A DNA stretch of 5,302 nt from CADCTB01 sp038231955 (GCA_038231955.1 JBBSIS010000217.1:1-5302); one strand, 5' to 3'; shown: positions 1 through 5,269, counted from the stretch's first letter. Notes: generated by a model not told the origin, from the letters alone. Numbers and translations are program-made.

Positions 1-114
1 AAGCGTGGCCGCAACCTGCGGGCGGGCCAGGCGGACCGTTGGACGCGCACCTGGTTCCACGACCAGGGCCTGCACAAGCTCATGGGCACCATCCGCTACC
101 CGAAGGCTGCGTAA
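1..114 (+). CDS. Group II intron reverse transcriptase/maturase, C-terminal end (partial)
   Basis: This is the last 37 codons of an open frame that enters from the left edge and stops at TAA 112-114. The peptide is basic and ends in WFHDQGLHKLMGTIRYPKAA. A W-F-x5-GL(H/Y)xLxGT(I/V)RYP tail is what I recognise as the C-terminus of bacterial group II intron-encoded proteins, which reverse-transcribe the intron and help it fold and splice. The protein ends straight after this motif, so no HNH endonuclease domain follows, as in endonuclease-lacking lineages. The identification rests mainly on context: a domain V and a domain VI RNA begin about 20 bases after the stop, which is where they lie in intact introns. 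The RT catalytic core (YADD box) is outside the window, so activity cannot be judged. Confidence 0.72.
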   Translation, partial: KRGRNLRAGQADRWTRTWFHDQGLHKLMGTIRYPKAA

Positions 115-136
115 CCATGTCAAGAAGACTGTCGGA

Positions 137-170
137 AAGCCGTGTGCGGGAAAACCGCATGCACGGATTG
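137..170 (+). ncRNA. Group II intron domain V (catalytic hairpin)
   Basis: The hairpin has the canonical 34-nt size. The lower stem CCGTG (140-144) pairs with CACGG (162-166). A two-base bulge, TG (160-161), interrupts the 3' side as expected for domain V. The upper stem TGCGG (145-149) pairs with CCGCA (155-159). The catalytic triad AGC is at 138-140. Two departures from the textbook form are visible: the loop is GAAAA (5 nt) rather than a GNRA tetraloop, and A167 lies where the uracil of the triad's G-U wobble is normally found (either a G-A mismatch or a bulged A with G139 paired to T168). Confidence 0.8.
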
Positions 171-173
171 AAA

Positions 174-222
174 GGGGGATGGGGAAACGTGCTCGCTTGT
201 CGAGCGGCGCGCCCCTGACTAC
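174..222 (+). ncRNA. Group II intron domain VI and 3' splice site
   Basis: GCTCG (191-195) and CGAGC (201-205) form a tip stem with loop CTTGT. CGT (188-190) and GCG (207-209) extend it past a bulged G206. GGGG (181-184) can pair with CCCC (212-215) to close the domain. The sequence then runs out as TGACTAC to 222. A branch-point adenosine normally lies 7-8 nt before the intron end. A218 is the only nearby A and is too close if the intron ends at 222, so either the boundary is slightly later or this intron uses hydrolytic splicing. The fold was assigned by eye. Confidence 0.6.
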
Positions 223-224
223 CA

Positions 225-1619
225 ATGTCCCTGCCTCGGGTTGTCGCTGTCGCGCCCGGCTCGCCGGCGTGCCGCGCCGGCCTGCAGCCCGGCGACGAGG
301 TGGTCTCCCTCGCCGGGCGTCGCCCTCGCGACGTGATCGAGTGGCGCCTGTTGGCCGACGAGGCCGACCTCGACATGGAGATCCGCCGGGACGGGTTGGA
401 GCTCGATGTCGTCGTGCCCAAGGCGGACGGGGAGGCGCTGGGCGCCGAAGTGTCCTCGGCGCTGTTCGACAAGGTCCGCACCTGCGACAACCACTGCGAG
501 TTCTGCTTCATCCACCAGCTCCCGCCCGGACTGCGCCAGAGCCTGTACCTCAAGGACGACGACTACCGACTGTCCTTCCTGTACGGCAACTTCACCACCC
601 TGACCCGTTTCACCGAGATGGATCTGGAACGGGTGGTCACCGAGCGGCTCAGCCCGATCAATGTCAGCATCCACGCCACCGATCCCGAGCTGCGATCCCG
701 CATGCTCCGCAACCGCCGGGGCGCCACCAGCCTGCGTTGGCTGCGGGCCCTGCTCGACCACGGCATCGAGGTTCACGGTCAGGTCGTGGTCTGTCCCGGT
801 GTCAACGACGGGGATGCCCTGGACGACACCCTCACCGGCGTGCTCGACGAGTACCCCGACCTGGCCACTGTCTGTGTCGTCCCCCTCGGGGTCAGCCGCT
901 ACAACACCGAGGCGGCCATGCGGCCGCACACTCCTGAGGAGGCGATCGCGGTCGTCGACCTCGTGGAGGAATGGCAGGGCCTGTACCTGTCGGCCGTGGG
1001 GCGGAGGCTGGTCTTCGCCGCGGATGAGTACTACCTGCTGGCCGGGCGACCGTTCCCGTCGGCCGAGGCCTACGAGGGGTTCCCGCAGCACGAAAATGGC
1101 ATCGGCATGGCCCGGGCCTTCGACCTGGAGCTGTCGGGCCAGGTCGATGCCGAGGCCGGCATCGGCGTGCAGCCCGGCTTTTTCGCCTGGGTCGACGGCG
1201 CCCCCGCCGAGGGCTACCGCGCTCCCCGTTGCTCGGCCGATGGAGCGATGGCGGTCTCCCTCGCCCCTCGCCGTAGCGCCCCGGTCGCCGTGCTGACCGG
1301 CGAGTACGGCGCCGCGGTGCTGCGACCGGCGCTCGAAGCCATCGGCCGCCCCGACGTGCGCGTCGTCCCGGTGGCGAACCACTTCTTCGGCGGCAACATC
1401 GGCGTCACCGGACTGCTGGTGGGGGAAGACCTGGCCCGGGTCCTGGCCGACGAGCCCGCCGGTCACCGTTATCTGCTGCCCGATGTCTGCCTCTCGGGCG
1501 GCAGGTTCCTCGACGGGACTACGCCCGAGGAGCTGCCCCGACCAGTCGAGGTGGTCGGCACCGACGGTGTGTCGTTGCGTCGGGCCCTCGGCCTGCCGCT
1601 GACCGCGGTGGCGTCGTGA
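225..1619 (+). CDS. PDZ/radical-SAM/DUF512 Fe-S protein
   Basis: The 464-residue protein belongs to the DUF512 family (radical SAM plus PDZ, related to the 'FeS-containing oxidoreductase' family first defined in cyanobacteria); its reaction is unknown. Residues 4-62 form a PDZ-like domain (VVAVAPGSPACRAGL, GDEVVSL). Residues 87-94, CDNHCEFC, give the Cx3Cx2C radical-SAM cluster motif (C87, C91, C94), followed by a highly conserved block with LYLKDDDYRLSFLYGNFTTL (108-127). The C-terminal DUF512 part has NHFFGGNIGVTGLL from residue 385 and LPDVCLSGGRFLDGTTP (418-434). Length is normal and the protein looks intact. The ATG lies only two bases after the probable end of a group II intron and has no Shine-Dalgarno sequence in front of it, so the native leader is probably in the 5' exon. 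It precedes der, an arrangement I recall from many Gram-positive genomes. Family assignment is firm; cellular role is unknown. Confidence 0.93.
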   Translation: MSLPRVVAVAPGSPACRAGLQPGDEVVSLAGRRPRDVIEWRLLADEADLDMEIRRDGLELDVVVPKADGEALGAEVSSALFDKVRTCDNHCEFCFIHQLPPGLRQSLYLKDDDYRLSFLYGNFTTLTRFTEMDLERVVTERLSPINVSIHATDPELRSRMLRNRRGATSLRWLRALLDHGIEVHGQVVVCPGVNDGDALDDTLTGVLDEYPDLATVCVVPLGVSRYNTEAAMRPHTPEEAIAVVDLVEEWQGLYLSAVGRRLVFAADEYYLLAGRPFPSAEAYEGFPQHENGIGMARAFDLELSGQVDAEAGIGVQPGFFAWVDGAPAEGYRAPRCSADGAMAVSLAPRRSAPVAVLTGEYGAAVLRPALEAIGRPDVRVVPVANHFFGGNIGVTGLLVGEDLARVLADEPAGHRYLLPDVCLSGGRFLDGTTPEELPRPVEVVGTDGVSLRRALGLPLTAVAS

Positions 1620-1720
1620 ACGTGCCCATCCTTCCTGTCGCGCTCGGTGCCCCCTTCATTCCTGTCGCTTTCGGTGCCCTCAGTGGGCCTTCAGCGCGAC
1701 AAAAAGCGTGGCGGTCATGA
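1616..1720 (+). CDS. Possible 34-residue micro-ORF coupling DUF512 gene and der
   Basis: A frame starting at GTG 1616-1618 overlaps the DUF512 stop (GTGA) and runs to TGA 1718-1720, which overlaps the der ATG (ATGA). Such 4-base overlaps at both ends are the usual geometry of translational coupling. The peptide would be hydrophobic in its first two thirds, with two similar 9-residue units (ILPVALGAP and FIPVAFGAL), then a basic tail (ARQKAWRS). Against a real gene: third-position GC is about 59%, well below the neighbours; no good ribosome binding site is seen beyond coupling; and open frames of this size arise easily in GC-rich DNA. I recognise no family. It could instead be a leader frame that only carries ribosomes across to der. 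Confidence 0.3.
   Translation: MNVPILPVALGAPFIPVAFGALSGPSARQKAWRS
1632..1679 (+). repeat. Imperfect tandem direct repeat, 21-bp core, 27-bp period
   Basis: The copies at 1632-1652 and 1659-1679 share TTCCTGTCGC, then two differing bases (GC versus TT), then TCGGTGCCC: 19 of 21 positions match. The period of 27 bp is a multiple of three, so the repeat is in frame with the possible micro-ORF. GTCGCGCT of the first copy (1637-1644) also has a perfect inverted match, AGCGCGAC, at 1693-1700. The repeat fills most of the gap between the DUF512 gene and der. Confidence 0.8.
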
Positions 1721-3033
1721 GCGAGGCCGATCGGTCCGCCGGCCTGCCTGTCATTGCCATCGTCGGTCGCCCCAACGTCGGCAAGTCCACCCTGGTCAAC
1801 CGCATCGTCGGTCGCCGTGAGGCCATCGTCGAGGAGCGGCCGGGTGTCACCCGGGACCGCAAGGAGCTCGAGTCCGACTGGTGCGGCCGAAGGTTCCTCC
1901 TGGTCGACACCGGCGGGTGGATGGCTGGGAACGACAGCCTCGACGCCCAGGTCAGCCGGCAGGCGGAGCGGGCAATCAAGGCCGCCGACGTGGTCCTGTT
2001 TGTGGTCGACGCCGTGGTCGGCATCACCGAGGAGGACGATCAGGTCTCGGCCCTGCTGCGTCGCGTGACGCGGCCGGTCATCGTCGTGGTCAACAAGGTG
2101 GACAGCGAGCACCGAGACGCCGACGCATGGTCGTTCTCCCGGCTCGGGCTGGGCGAACCCATGGCCATCAGTGCCCTCCACGGCCGCCAGGTCGGCGACC
2201 TGCTCGACCGCGTGGTCGAACACCTCCCGCCGCCGGGCCCCGAGGAGCGGCCTGAGGAGCCGTCCCCGGTACCCTCTGTGGCCGTGGTCGGCCGCCCCAA
2301 CGTGGGCAAGTCCACCCTGTTCAACCGGCTCATCGGCGATGACCGGTCGGTTGTCCACGACCAGCCCGGCACCACGCGCGACTCGATCGACACCATCGTG
2401 GAGACGCCCGACGGCCCCGTCCGCTTCATCGACACCGCCGGGATGCGCCGCAAGAGCCGCATCGACGAGGGCCCGGAGTACTACTCGATGGTCCGGGCCC
2501 TGCAGACCGTCGACCGGGCCGACACCGCCCTGTTGGTGATCGATGCCTCGGAAGGCGTGACGCACCAGGACCAGCGCCTGGCCGAACGCATCGACATCGC
2601 CGGCAGCCCGGTGCTCATCGTCCTCAACAAGCTCGACCTGCTCGACACCGCCGCCCGAGCTGACATCGCCGAGCAGGTCGACGACCGCCTGGCCTTCCTC
2701 GGCTACGCCCCGGTCCTCAAGATCAGTGCCCTGACCGGCGCGGGTGTGCAGCGTCTCCTCCCCGCCCTTCAGGAGGCCATCGAGGCGTACCAGCGGCGGA
2801 TCCCGACCCGTGAGCTGAACGAGGTGATCCAGGCCGCCCAGGCCGCCCAGCCGGCGCCGGGGGCCCGGGTGCTCTACGCCACCCAGGGGGCGACCCAGCC
2901 GCCCACGTTCACCCTCTTCGCCAACCGTGCCTTGCCGCCGACCTATCTGCGGTACATGGAGCGCCGGATCCGGGAGCACTTCGGCTTCGGCCCCACGCCG
3001 TTGAAGCTGCGGGTGCGCCGCCGCACCCGCTGA
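1717..3033 (+). CDS. der: Ribosome biogenesis GTPase Der (EngA)
   Basis: Der is an essential GTPase with two G domains in tandem that acts in late assembly of the 50S ribosomal subunit. In the 438-residue product the first G domain shows GRPNVGKST (17-25), DTGG (64-67), NKVD (126-129) and SALHG (152-156). The second shows GRPNVGKST (192-200), DTAG (239-242), NKLD (304-307) and SALTG (337-341). The remaining ~85 residues are the KH-like RNA-binding domain, ending in a basic tail (LRVRRRTR). All motifs are intact and the length is typical. There is no N-terminal cytidylate kinase fusion, which some actinobacteria have. ATG 1717 is preferred because it overlaps the upstream frame's stop (ATGA); GTG 1708 in the same frame would add three residues. 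Neither has a strong Shine-Dalgarno sequence. Confidence 0.97.
   Translation: MSEADRSAGLPVIAIVGRPNVGKSTLVNRIVGRREAIVEERPGVTRDRKELESDWCGRRFLLVDTGGWMAGNDSLDAQVSRQAERAIKAADVVLFVVDAVVGITEEDDQVSALLRRVTRPVIVVVNKVDSEHRDADAWSFSRLGLGEPMAISALHGRQVGDLLDRVVEHLPPPGPEERPEEPSPVPSVAVVGRPNVGKSTLFNRLIGDDRSVVHDQPGTTRDSIDTIVETPDGPVRFIDTAGMRRKSRIDEGPEYYSMVRALQTVDRADTALLVIDASEGVTHQDQRLAERIDIAGSPVLIVLNKLDLLDTAARADIAEQVDDRLAFLGYAPVLKISALTGAGVQRLLPALQEAIEAYQRRIPTRELNEVIQAAQAAQPAPGARVLYATQGATQPPTFTLFANRALPPTYLRYMERRIREHFGFGPTPLKLRVRRRTR
3009..3030 (+). terminator. Perfect 9-bp hairpin at the end of der
   Basis: GCGGGTGCG (3009-3017) and CGCACCCGC (3022-3030) form a perfect 9-bp GC-rich stem with a 4-base loop. It ends directly before the TGA stop at 3031. 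No T-run follows, so it is not a classical intrinsic terminator; it may attenuate read-through, protect the 3' end of the message, or simply follow from the arginine-rich C-terminal tail it encodes. Confidence 0.35.
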
Positions 3034-3037
3034 CGCC

Positions 3038-3043
3038 TAAGAT
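3038..3043 (+). promoter_or_regulatory. Possible -10 element for the phosphatase gene
   Basis: TAAGAT fits the actinobacterial -10 pattern TANNNT and lies 10 bases before ATG 3054, which would give a leaderless or nearly leaderless transcript. No convincing -35 is seen, as the region is inside the der coding end. No Shine-Dalgarno sequence precedes the ATG. Chance occurrence is quite possible. Confidence 0.25.
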
Positions 3044-3053
3044 CTACGCCGGC

Positions 3054-4136
3054 ATGGTCGACTATCCGCTTCTGCTCGTGGTGGCGTTCGCCTGCGTGGT
3101 GGCGGCGTTCATCTGGGCCCGTTCGGCCTTCCGGCTGGAACGGTCCTGGAAGCGGATCCTGGAGAGCAGCGGCCCGACCGGGTCGGTGGCCGCCAACCTG
3201 GCCAGATCGGCGTACCGCAAGGAGCTGCACACCACGCTGCTCTACGCCGCGGCCGCCGTCACCGCATCGGCGGCCTCGGTCGCCGGCTCCTGGGCCCGCC
3301 TTCCGCAGATCCTTTTCACGGTTCCCATCGTCATGACCATGGTCTGGGGCCGTCGCTTTGTCGCCGAGGCCGACCTCATCGAGGAGCGGACCAGCCTGGA
3401 GCGGCGGGCCGAGGAGGTCTTGTCCCAGGACCAGCTGGCTCCCCGCCGGTGGGCGGCGCGCCTTGCCCCTCAGGAGCTGCCCGAGTTCGAGGGCTTCGAG
3501 GTCGGCCGGGCCTATGAGGCGGGCACCGGGCTCATGGCCGGCGACTTCTACGACGTCACGCCCACCGGGCCAAAGCGCCTGGCCGCAGTCATCGGGGACG
3601 TCTCCGGCCACGGCATCGAGCCGTCGATCACCGCCTTCCAGGTGAAGTACCTGCTGCGGGTGTTCCTGCGCCAGTACCGCGACCCGGCCCAGGCGCTGGA
3701 GGAGCTCAACGCGGTGATCTCCGCCCAGACCCGCAACGAGGAATTCGTCTCGCTGTGCCTCGTCGTGTTCGACCAGGCCGCCGGCACCCTGCGCTACGCG
3801 TCTGCGGGCCATCCCCCGGCGTGGCTCTGGCACGATGGTGAGGTGCGGCCTCTTCGCTCCACTGGCCCGTTGCTGACCCTGAACCCGAAGGCGTCCTACA
3901 CCAGCCGGGAAGTCCCCCTCGACCCGGGCGACCTGCTCCTGCTGTACACCGACGGTCTGGCCGAGGCCCGGGCCGGGGGGCACCTGTTCGGCGAGGAGCG
4001 CATCGCGGCCCACGTCCGCCGCGATCCCGGCATGGGCGCCGACGTCCTGTGCAAGTCGCTGTTGGCTGCGGCCCGGGACTTCGCCACCGGCCCCATCCGC
4101 GACGACGTCGCCATCCTGGCCATCCGACGGGTCTGA
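3054..4136 (+). CDS. Membrane-anchored SpoIIE/PP2C-type serine phosphatase
   Basis: The 360-residue product looks like a PPM-type phosphatase of the SpoIIE/RsbU class, enzymes that dephosphorylate Ser/Thr on anti-anti-sigma-factor-like partners. A hydrophobic helix (about 4-22), then hydrophobic segments at about 60-80 and 84-98, suggest a membrane anchor; a charged helical linker (about 100-125) leads into the catalytic domain (about 140-360). Metal-binding aspartates are visible in GDFYDV (163-168), GDVSGHG (181-187), LYTDGL (298-302) and RDDVAIL (349-355), so the enzyme looks competent. There is no PAS, GAF or HAMP sensor domain, so any signal is sensed through the membrane part or a partner. 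It starts 20 bases after der and is followed after three bases by a small zinc-ribbon gene. No STAS or anti-sigma gene is in the window, so the substrate is unknown. Confidence 0.9.
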   Translation: MVDYPLLLVVAFACVVAAFIWARSAFRLERSWKRILESSGPTGSVAANLARSAYRKELHTTLLYAAAAVTASAASVAGSWARLPQILFTVPIVMTMVWGRRFVAEADLIEERTSLERRAEEVLSQDQLAPRRWAARLAPQELPEFEGFEVGRAYEAGTGLMAGDFYDVTPTGPKRLAAVIGDVSGHGIEPSITAFQVKYLLRVFLRQYRDPAQALEELNAVISAQTRNEEFVSLCLVVFDQAAGTLRYASAGHPPAWLWHDGEVRPLRSTGPLLTLNPKASYTSREVPLDPGDLLLLYTDGLAEARAGGHLFGEERIAAHVRRDPGMGADVLCKSLLAAARDFATGPIRDDVAILAIRRV

Positions 4137-4139
4137 TCC

Positions 4140-4340
4140 GTGGCCTGGTGTGACGACTGCAACCGGCATTCGGAGGCCGAGGAGCTGGGCGAGGGCGACA
4201 CCTGCCCGGGCTGCGGGCAGGTGCTCGATACCACCAAGTCCAAGGCGCCGTGGCACTTCAAGCTCCTGCTCGGCTCCCTTACCATCTACCTCGGGTGGCG
4301 GAGCTTTCAGGGCGTCGCCTGGCTGCTGCGCCGCTTCTGA
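4140..4340 (+). CDS. Zinc-ribbon, single-membrane-helix microprotein
   Basis: The 66-residue protein starts at GTG 4140, three bases after the phosphatase stop, which suggests translational coupling. Two CxxC pairs (C4/C7 in WCDDC and C22/C25 in CPGC) form a rubredoxin-like zinc ribbon. Residues about 40-59 (FKLLLGSLTIYLGWRSFQGV) form one hydrophobic helix, and the tail LLRRF is basic, so the ribbon probably faces the cytoplasm or sits at the membrane surface. I do not recognise a named family. Codon use matches the neighbours and the frame is short but well conserved in style, with a clear motif, so I think it is real. Its position suggests that it works with, or is regulated together with, the membrane phosphatase. 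Confidence 0.8.
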   Translation: MAWCDDCNRHSEAEELGEGDTCPGCGQVLDTTKSKAPWHFKLLLGSLTIYLGWRSFQGVAWLLRRF

Positions 4341-4361
4341 CGCGCTGTCTGTCGGCGAAGG

Positions 4362-5018
4362 TCAGCCGGGCAGCACGTAGACCGCGGTCGACGTCGACAC
4401 GTGCGACGGGAACCACTCGGCCGAAGCCAGTGAAATGCGAATGCAGCCGTGCGACGCCGGCTGGGCCGGCACCGACGCCGACCCGTGGATGGCGTAGCCG
4501 CCGTAGAAGTACACCGCGTTGTAGAGGCGGCCCAGACGGCTGGTGTGCCAGCCCGGGTCGTAGCGGTAGAACCGGAAGGCGCCGGTGGGCGTGGGTGTCG
4601 CCGCCGTGCCGGACGACACGGCCAGGATCGACGACAGGGCGCCGCCCTCGTAGAGGAACAGCACCTGGCGCCCGAGGTCGACCTCAACCCGGCTGGGGCC
4701 TCCGTTGGGCACCAGCGACGGTGGCGCGCTCTGAGTGGCGAGGATCTGGGCGGCGACCCCGTCGGTCAGCTGACCGGTCCGCGCCAACCCGTAGACCTTC
4801 TGGAACGCCATGACCGCACTCGATGTCCGGGCGTCGACCACTCCGTCGACGTCGCCGACGTCGTAGCGCATGGCGGCCAGCCGCTGCTCGACCTGGAATG
4901 CCGTCGCCGTCGCCGCGCTGGTCGGCGCGGCGATGGCACCGGTGGCGACAGCGGCTTGGGCGACGAACACGCCCAGCAACAGCCCGAGTACCCGTCGTGT
5001 GAGCGTGATCGTCGTCAT
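4362..5018 (-). CDS. Secreted L,D-transpeptidase with peptidoglycan-binding domain
   Basis: YkuD-family L,D-transpeptidases make 3-3 cross-links in peptidoglycan or attach proteins to it, outside the cytoplasmic membrane. The 218-residue product (from ATG 5018; GTG 5021 adds one residue) begins with a signal peptide: basic TLTRR, hydrophobic core, and probable cleavage after AIAA (residue 31). Residues about 40-93 resemble a PG_binding_1 domain (VEQRLAAMRYDVGDVDGVVD, then AVMAFQKVYGL). Residues about 110-218 form the YkuD domain, with H178 in AIHGS and the catalytic block SHGCIR (189-194: H190, C192, R194). It is a compact, complete family member. It faces the zinc-ribbon gene across a 21-base convergent gap and diverges from tRNA-Pro. 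No clear ribosome binding site or promoter was identified. Confidence 0.93.
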   Translation of the reverse strand: MTTITLTRRVLGLLLGVFVAQAAVATGAIAAPTSAATATAFQVEQRLAAMRYDVGDVDGVVDARTSSAVMAFQKVYGLARTGQLTDGVAAQILATQSAPPSLVPNGGPSRVEVDLGRQVLFLYEGGALSSILAVSSGTAATPTPTGAFRFYRYDPGWHTSRLGRLYNAVYFYGGYAIHGSASVPAQPASHGCIRISLASAEWFPSHVSTSTAVYVLPG

Positions 5019-5067
5019 CACCCAGTGTCTATCCCGAACCGGCCGATCGAGCGTGTCATCGGACGGC

Positions 5068-5073
5068 TACAGT
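5068..5073 (+). promoter_or_regulatory. Possible -10 element of the tRNA-Pro promoter
   Basis: TACAGT matches TANNNT and lies 11 bases before the mature tRNA 5' end, so transcription would start a few bases upstream of it. The expected -35 position (around 5045-5050, GATCGA) is a poor match to TTGACA. The 66 bases between the transpeptidase start and the tRNA must hold the start signals of both divergent units. Confidence 0.35.
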
Positions 5074-5084
5074 TGCGACCGGTA

Positions 5085-5159
5085 CGGGCTGTGGCGCAGC
5101 TTGGTTAGCGCGCTTGACTGGGGGTCAAGAGGTCGGGAGTTCAAATCTCCCCAGCCCGA
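5085..5159 (+). tRNA. tRNA-Pro (anticodon GGG)
   Basis: A complete cloverleaf of 75 nt. The acceptor stem CGGGCTG (5085-5091) pairs perfectly with CAGCCCG (5152-5158), with discriminator A5159. The D arm is GCGC/GCGC around an AGCTTGGTTA loop. The anticodon stem CTTGA/TCAAG encloses the loop CTGGGGG, giving anticodon GGG, which reads CCC and CCU. The T arm is GGGAG/CTCCC with loop TTCAAAT. C1-G72 with A73 is the identity signature of bacterial tRNA-Pro. CCA is not encoded (the bases after A73 are CTC) and must be added after transcription. Confidence 0.97.
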
Positions 5160-5165
5160 CTCCAA

Positions 5166-5210
5166 GAGGCAGGTCAGAGGGGGTGCGCCAAGCGCCCCTC
5201 TTCCTGTCTC
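5166..5210 (+). terminator. Long two-part hairpin after tRNA-Pro
   Basis: The outer stem GAGGCAGG (5166-5173) pairs with CCTGTCTC (5203-5210) through eight pairs including one G-U. After a small internal loop (TC against T), the inner stem 5176-5186 pairs with 5192-5201 through ten pairs with one bulged G, closed by the loop GCCAA. It starts seven bases after the tRNA end and probably terminates or processes the tRNA transcript. There is no T-run after it, which is not unusual in high-GC actinobacteria. Confidence 0.6.
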
Positions 5211-5217
5211 GGGGGCA

Positions 5218-5238
5218 ATGTATGCAGGATGTATGCAG
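5218..5238 (+). repeat. Two 10-bp direct repeats spaced 11 bp apart
   Basis: ATGTATGCAG occurs at 5218-5227 and again at 5229-5238, identical and offset by 11 bp, about one helical turn. The pair is A/T-richer than its surroundings. It lies between the post-tRNA hairpin and the putative promoter of the next gene. It could be a binding site for a protein that contacts one face of DNA, for example a repressor, or arm/excisionase sites left by an integrative element at the tRNA. No integrase is visible. Confidence 0.75.
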
Positions 5239-5256
5239 ATTCTGACCGCCGAGGGG

Positions 5257-5262
5257 TAAAGT
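5257..5262 (+). promoter_or_regulatory. Possible leaderless-promoter -10 element
   Basis: TAAAGT matches TANNNT and is separated by seven bases from GTG 5270. This is the geometry of actinobacterial leaderless promoters, where the first base of an ATG or GTG is also the transcription start. A GAGGGG run (5251-5256) lies 13 bases before the GTG, too far for a good ribosome binding site. Confidence 0.45.
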
Positions 5263-5269
5263 CGGCCCC

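Larger units (their letters stand above)
1..222 (+). mobile_element. Group II intron, 3' portion (5' end outside window)
   Basis: The end of the maturase frame (to 114), a domain V-like hairpin (137-170) and a domain VI-like hairpin (about 174-215) occur in the order and spacing of a mobile group II intron. The most likely 3' boundary is after ...CTGACTAC at 222, which satisfies the usual AY (AC or AT) intron end; an alternative AT end at 226 would put the junction inside the downstream ATG. Group II introns are self-splicing ribozymes that move by retrohoming. The 5' half and the 5' exon are not in the window, so the insertion site and the intron class cannot be fixed. Confidence 0.75.

Noticed and set aside
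5..937. 310-codon plus-strand frame across the intron end and the DUF512 gene
   Set aside because: It crosses the intron RNA and overlaps a conserved gene in another frame; composition is R/P/G-rich out-of-frame coding.
219..1466. 415-codon open frame on the minus strand
   Set aside because: It lies opposite the DUF512 gene, shows low-complexity G/D/H/V-rich composition and no family motifs; it is a typical antisense shadow of a GC-rich gene.
1519..2979. 486-codon open frame on the minus strand
   Set aside because: It is antisense to der, whose motifs are complete; the translated sequence has no recognisable domain.
2943..4256. 437-codon open frame on the minus strand
   Set aside because: It is antisense to the phosphatase gene, with repetitive composition and no domain motif.
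4341..4361. Bidirectional terminator between the convergent zinc-ribbon and transpeptidase genes
   Set aside because: I found no stem longer than four pairs and no T-run on either strand.
4449..5108. 219-codon plus-strand frame
   Set aside because: It is opposite the L,D-transpeptidase, which has a signal peptide and the SHGC catalytic motif, and it runs into the tRNA.
5218..5259. 13-codon ATG frame over the direct repeats as a leader peptide
   Set aside because: It has no ribosome binding site at a suitable distance and lies across the presumed -10 element; chance is the simpler explanation.
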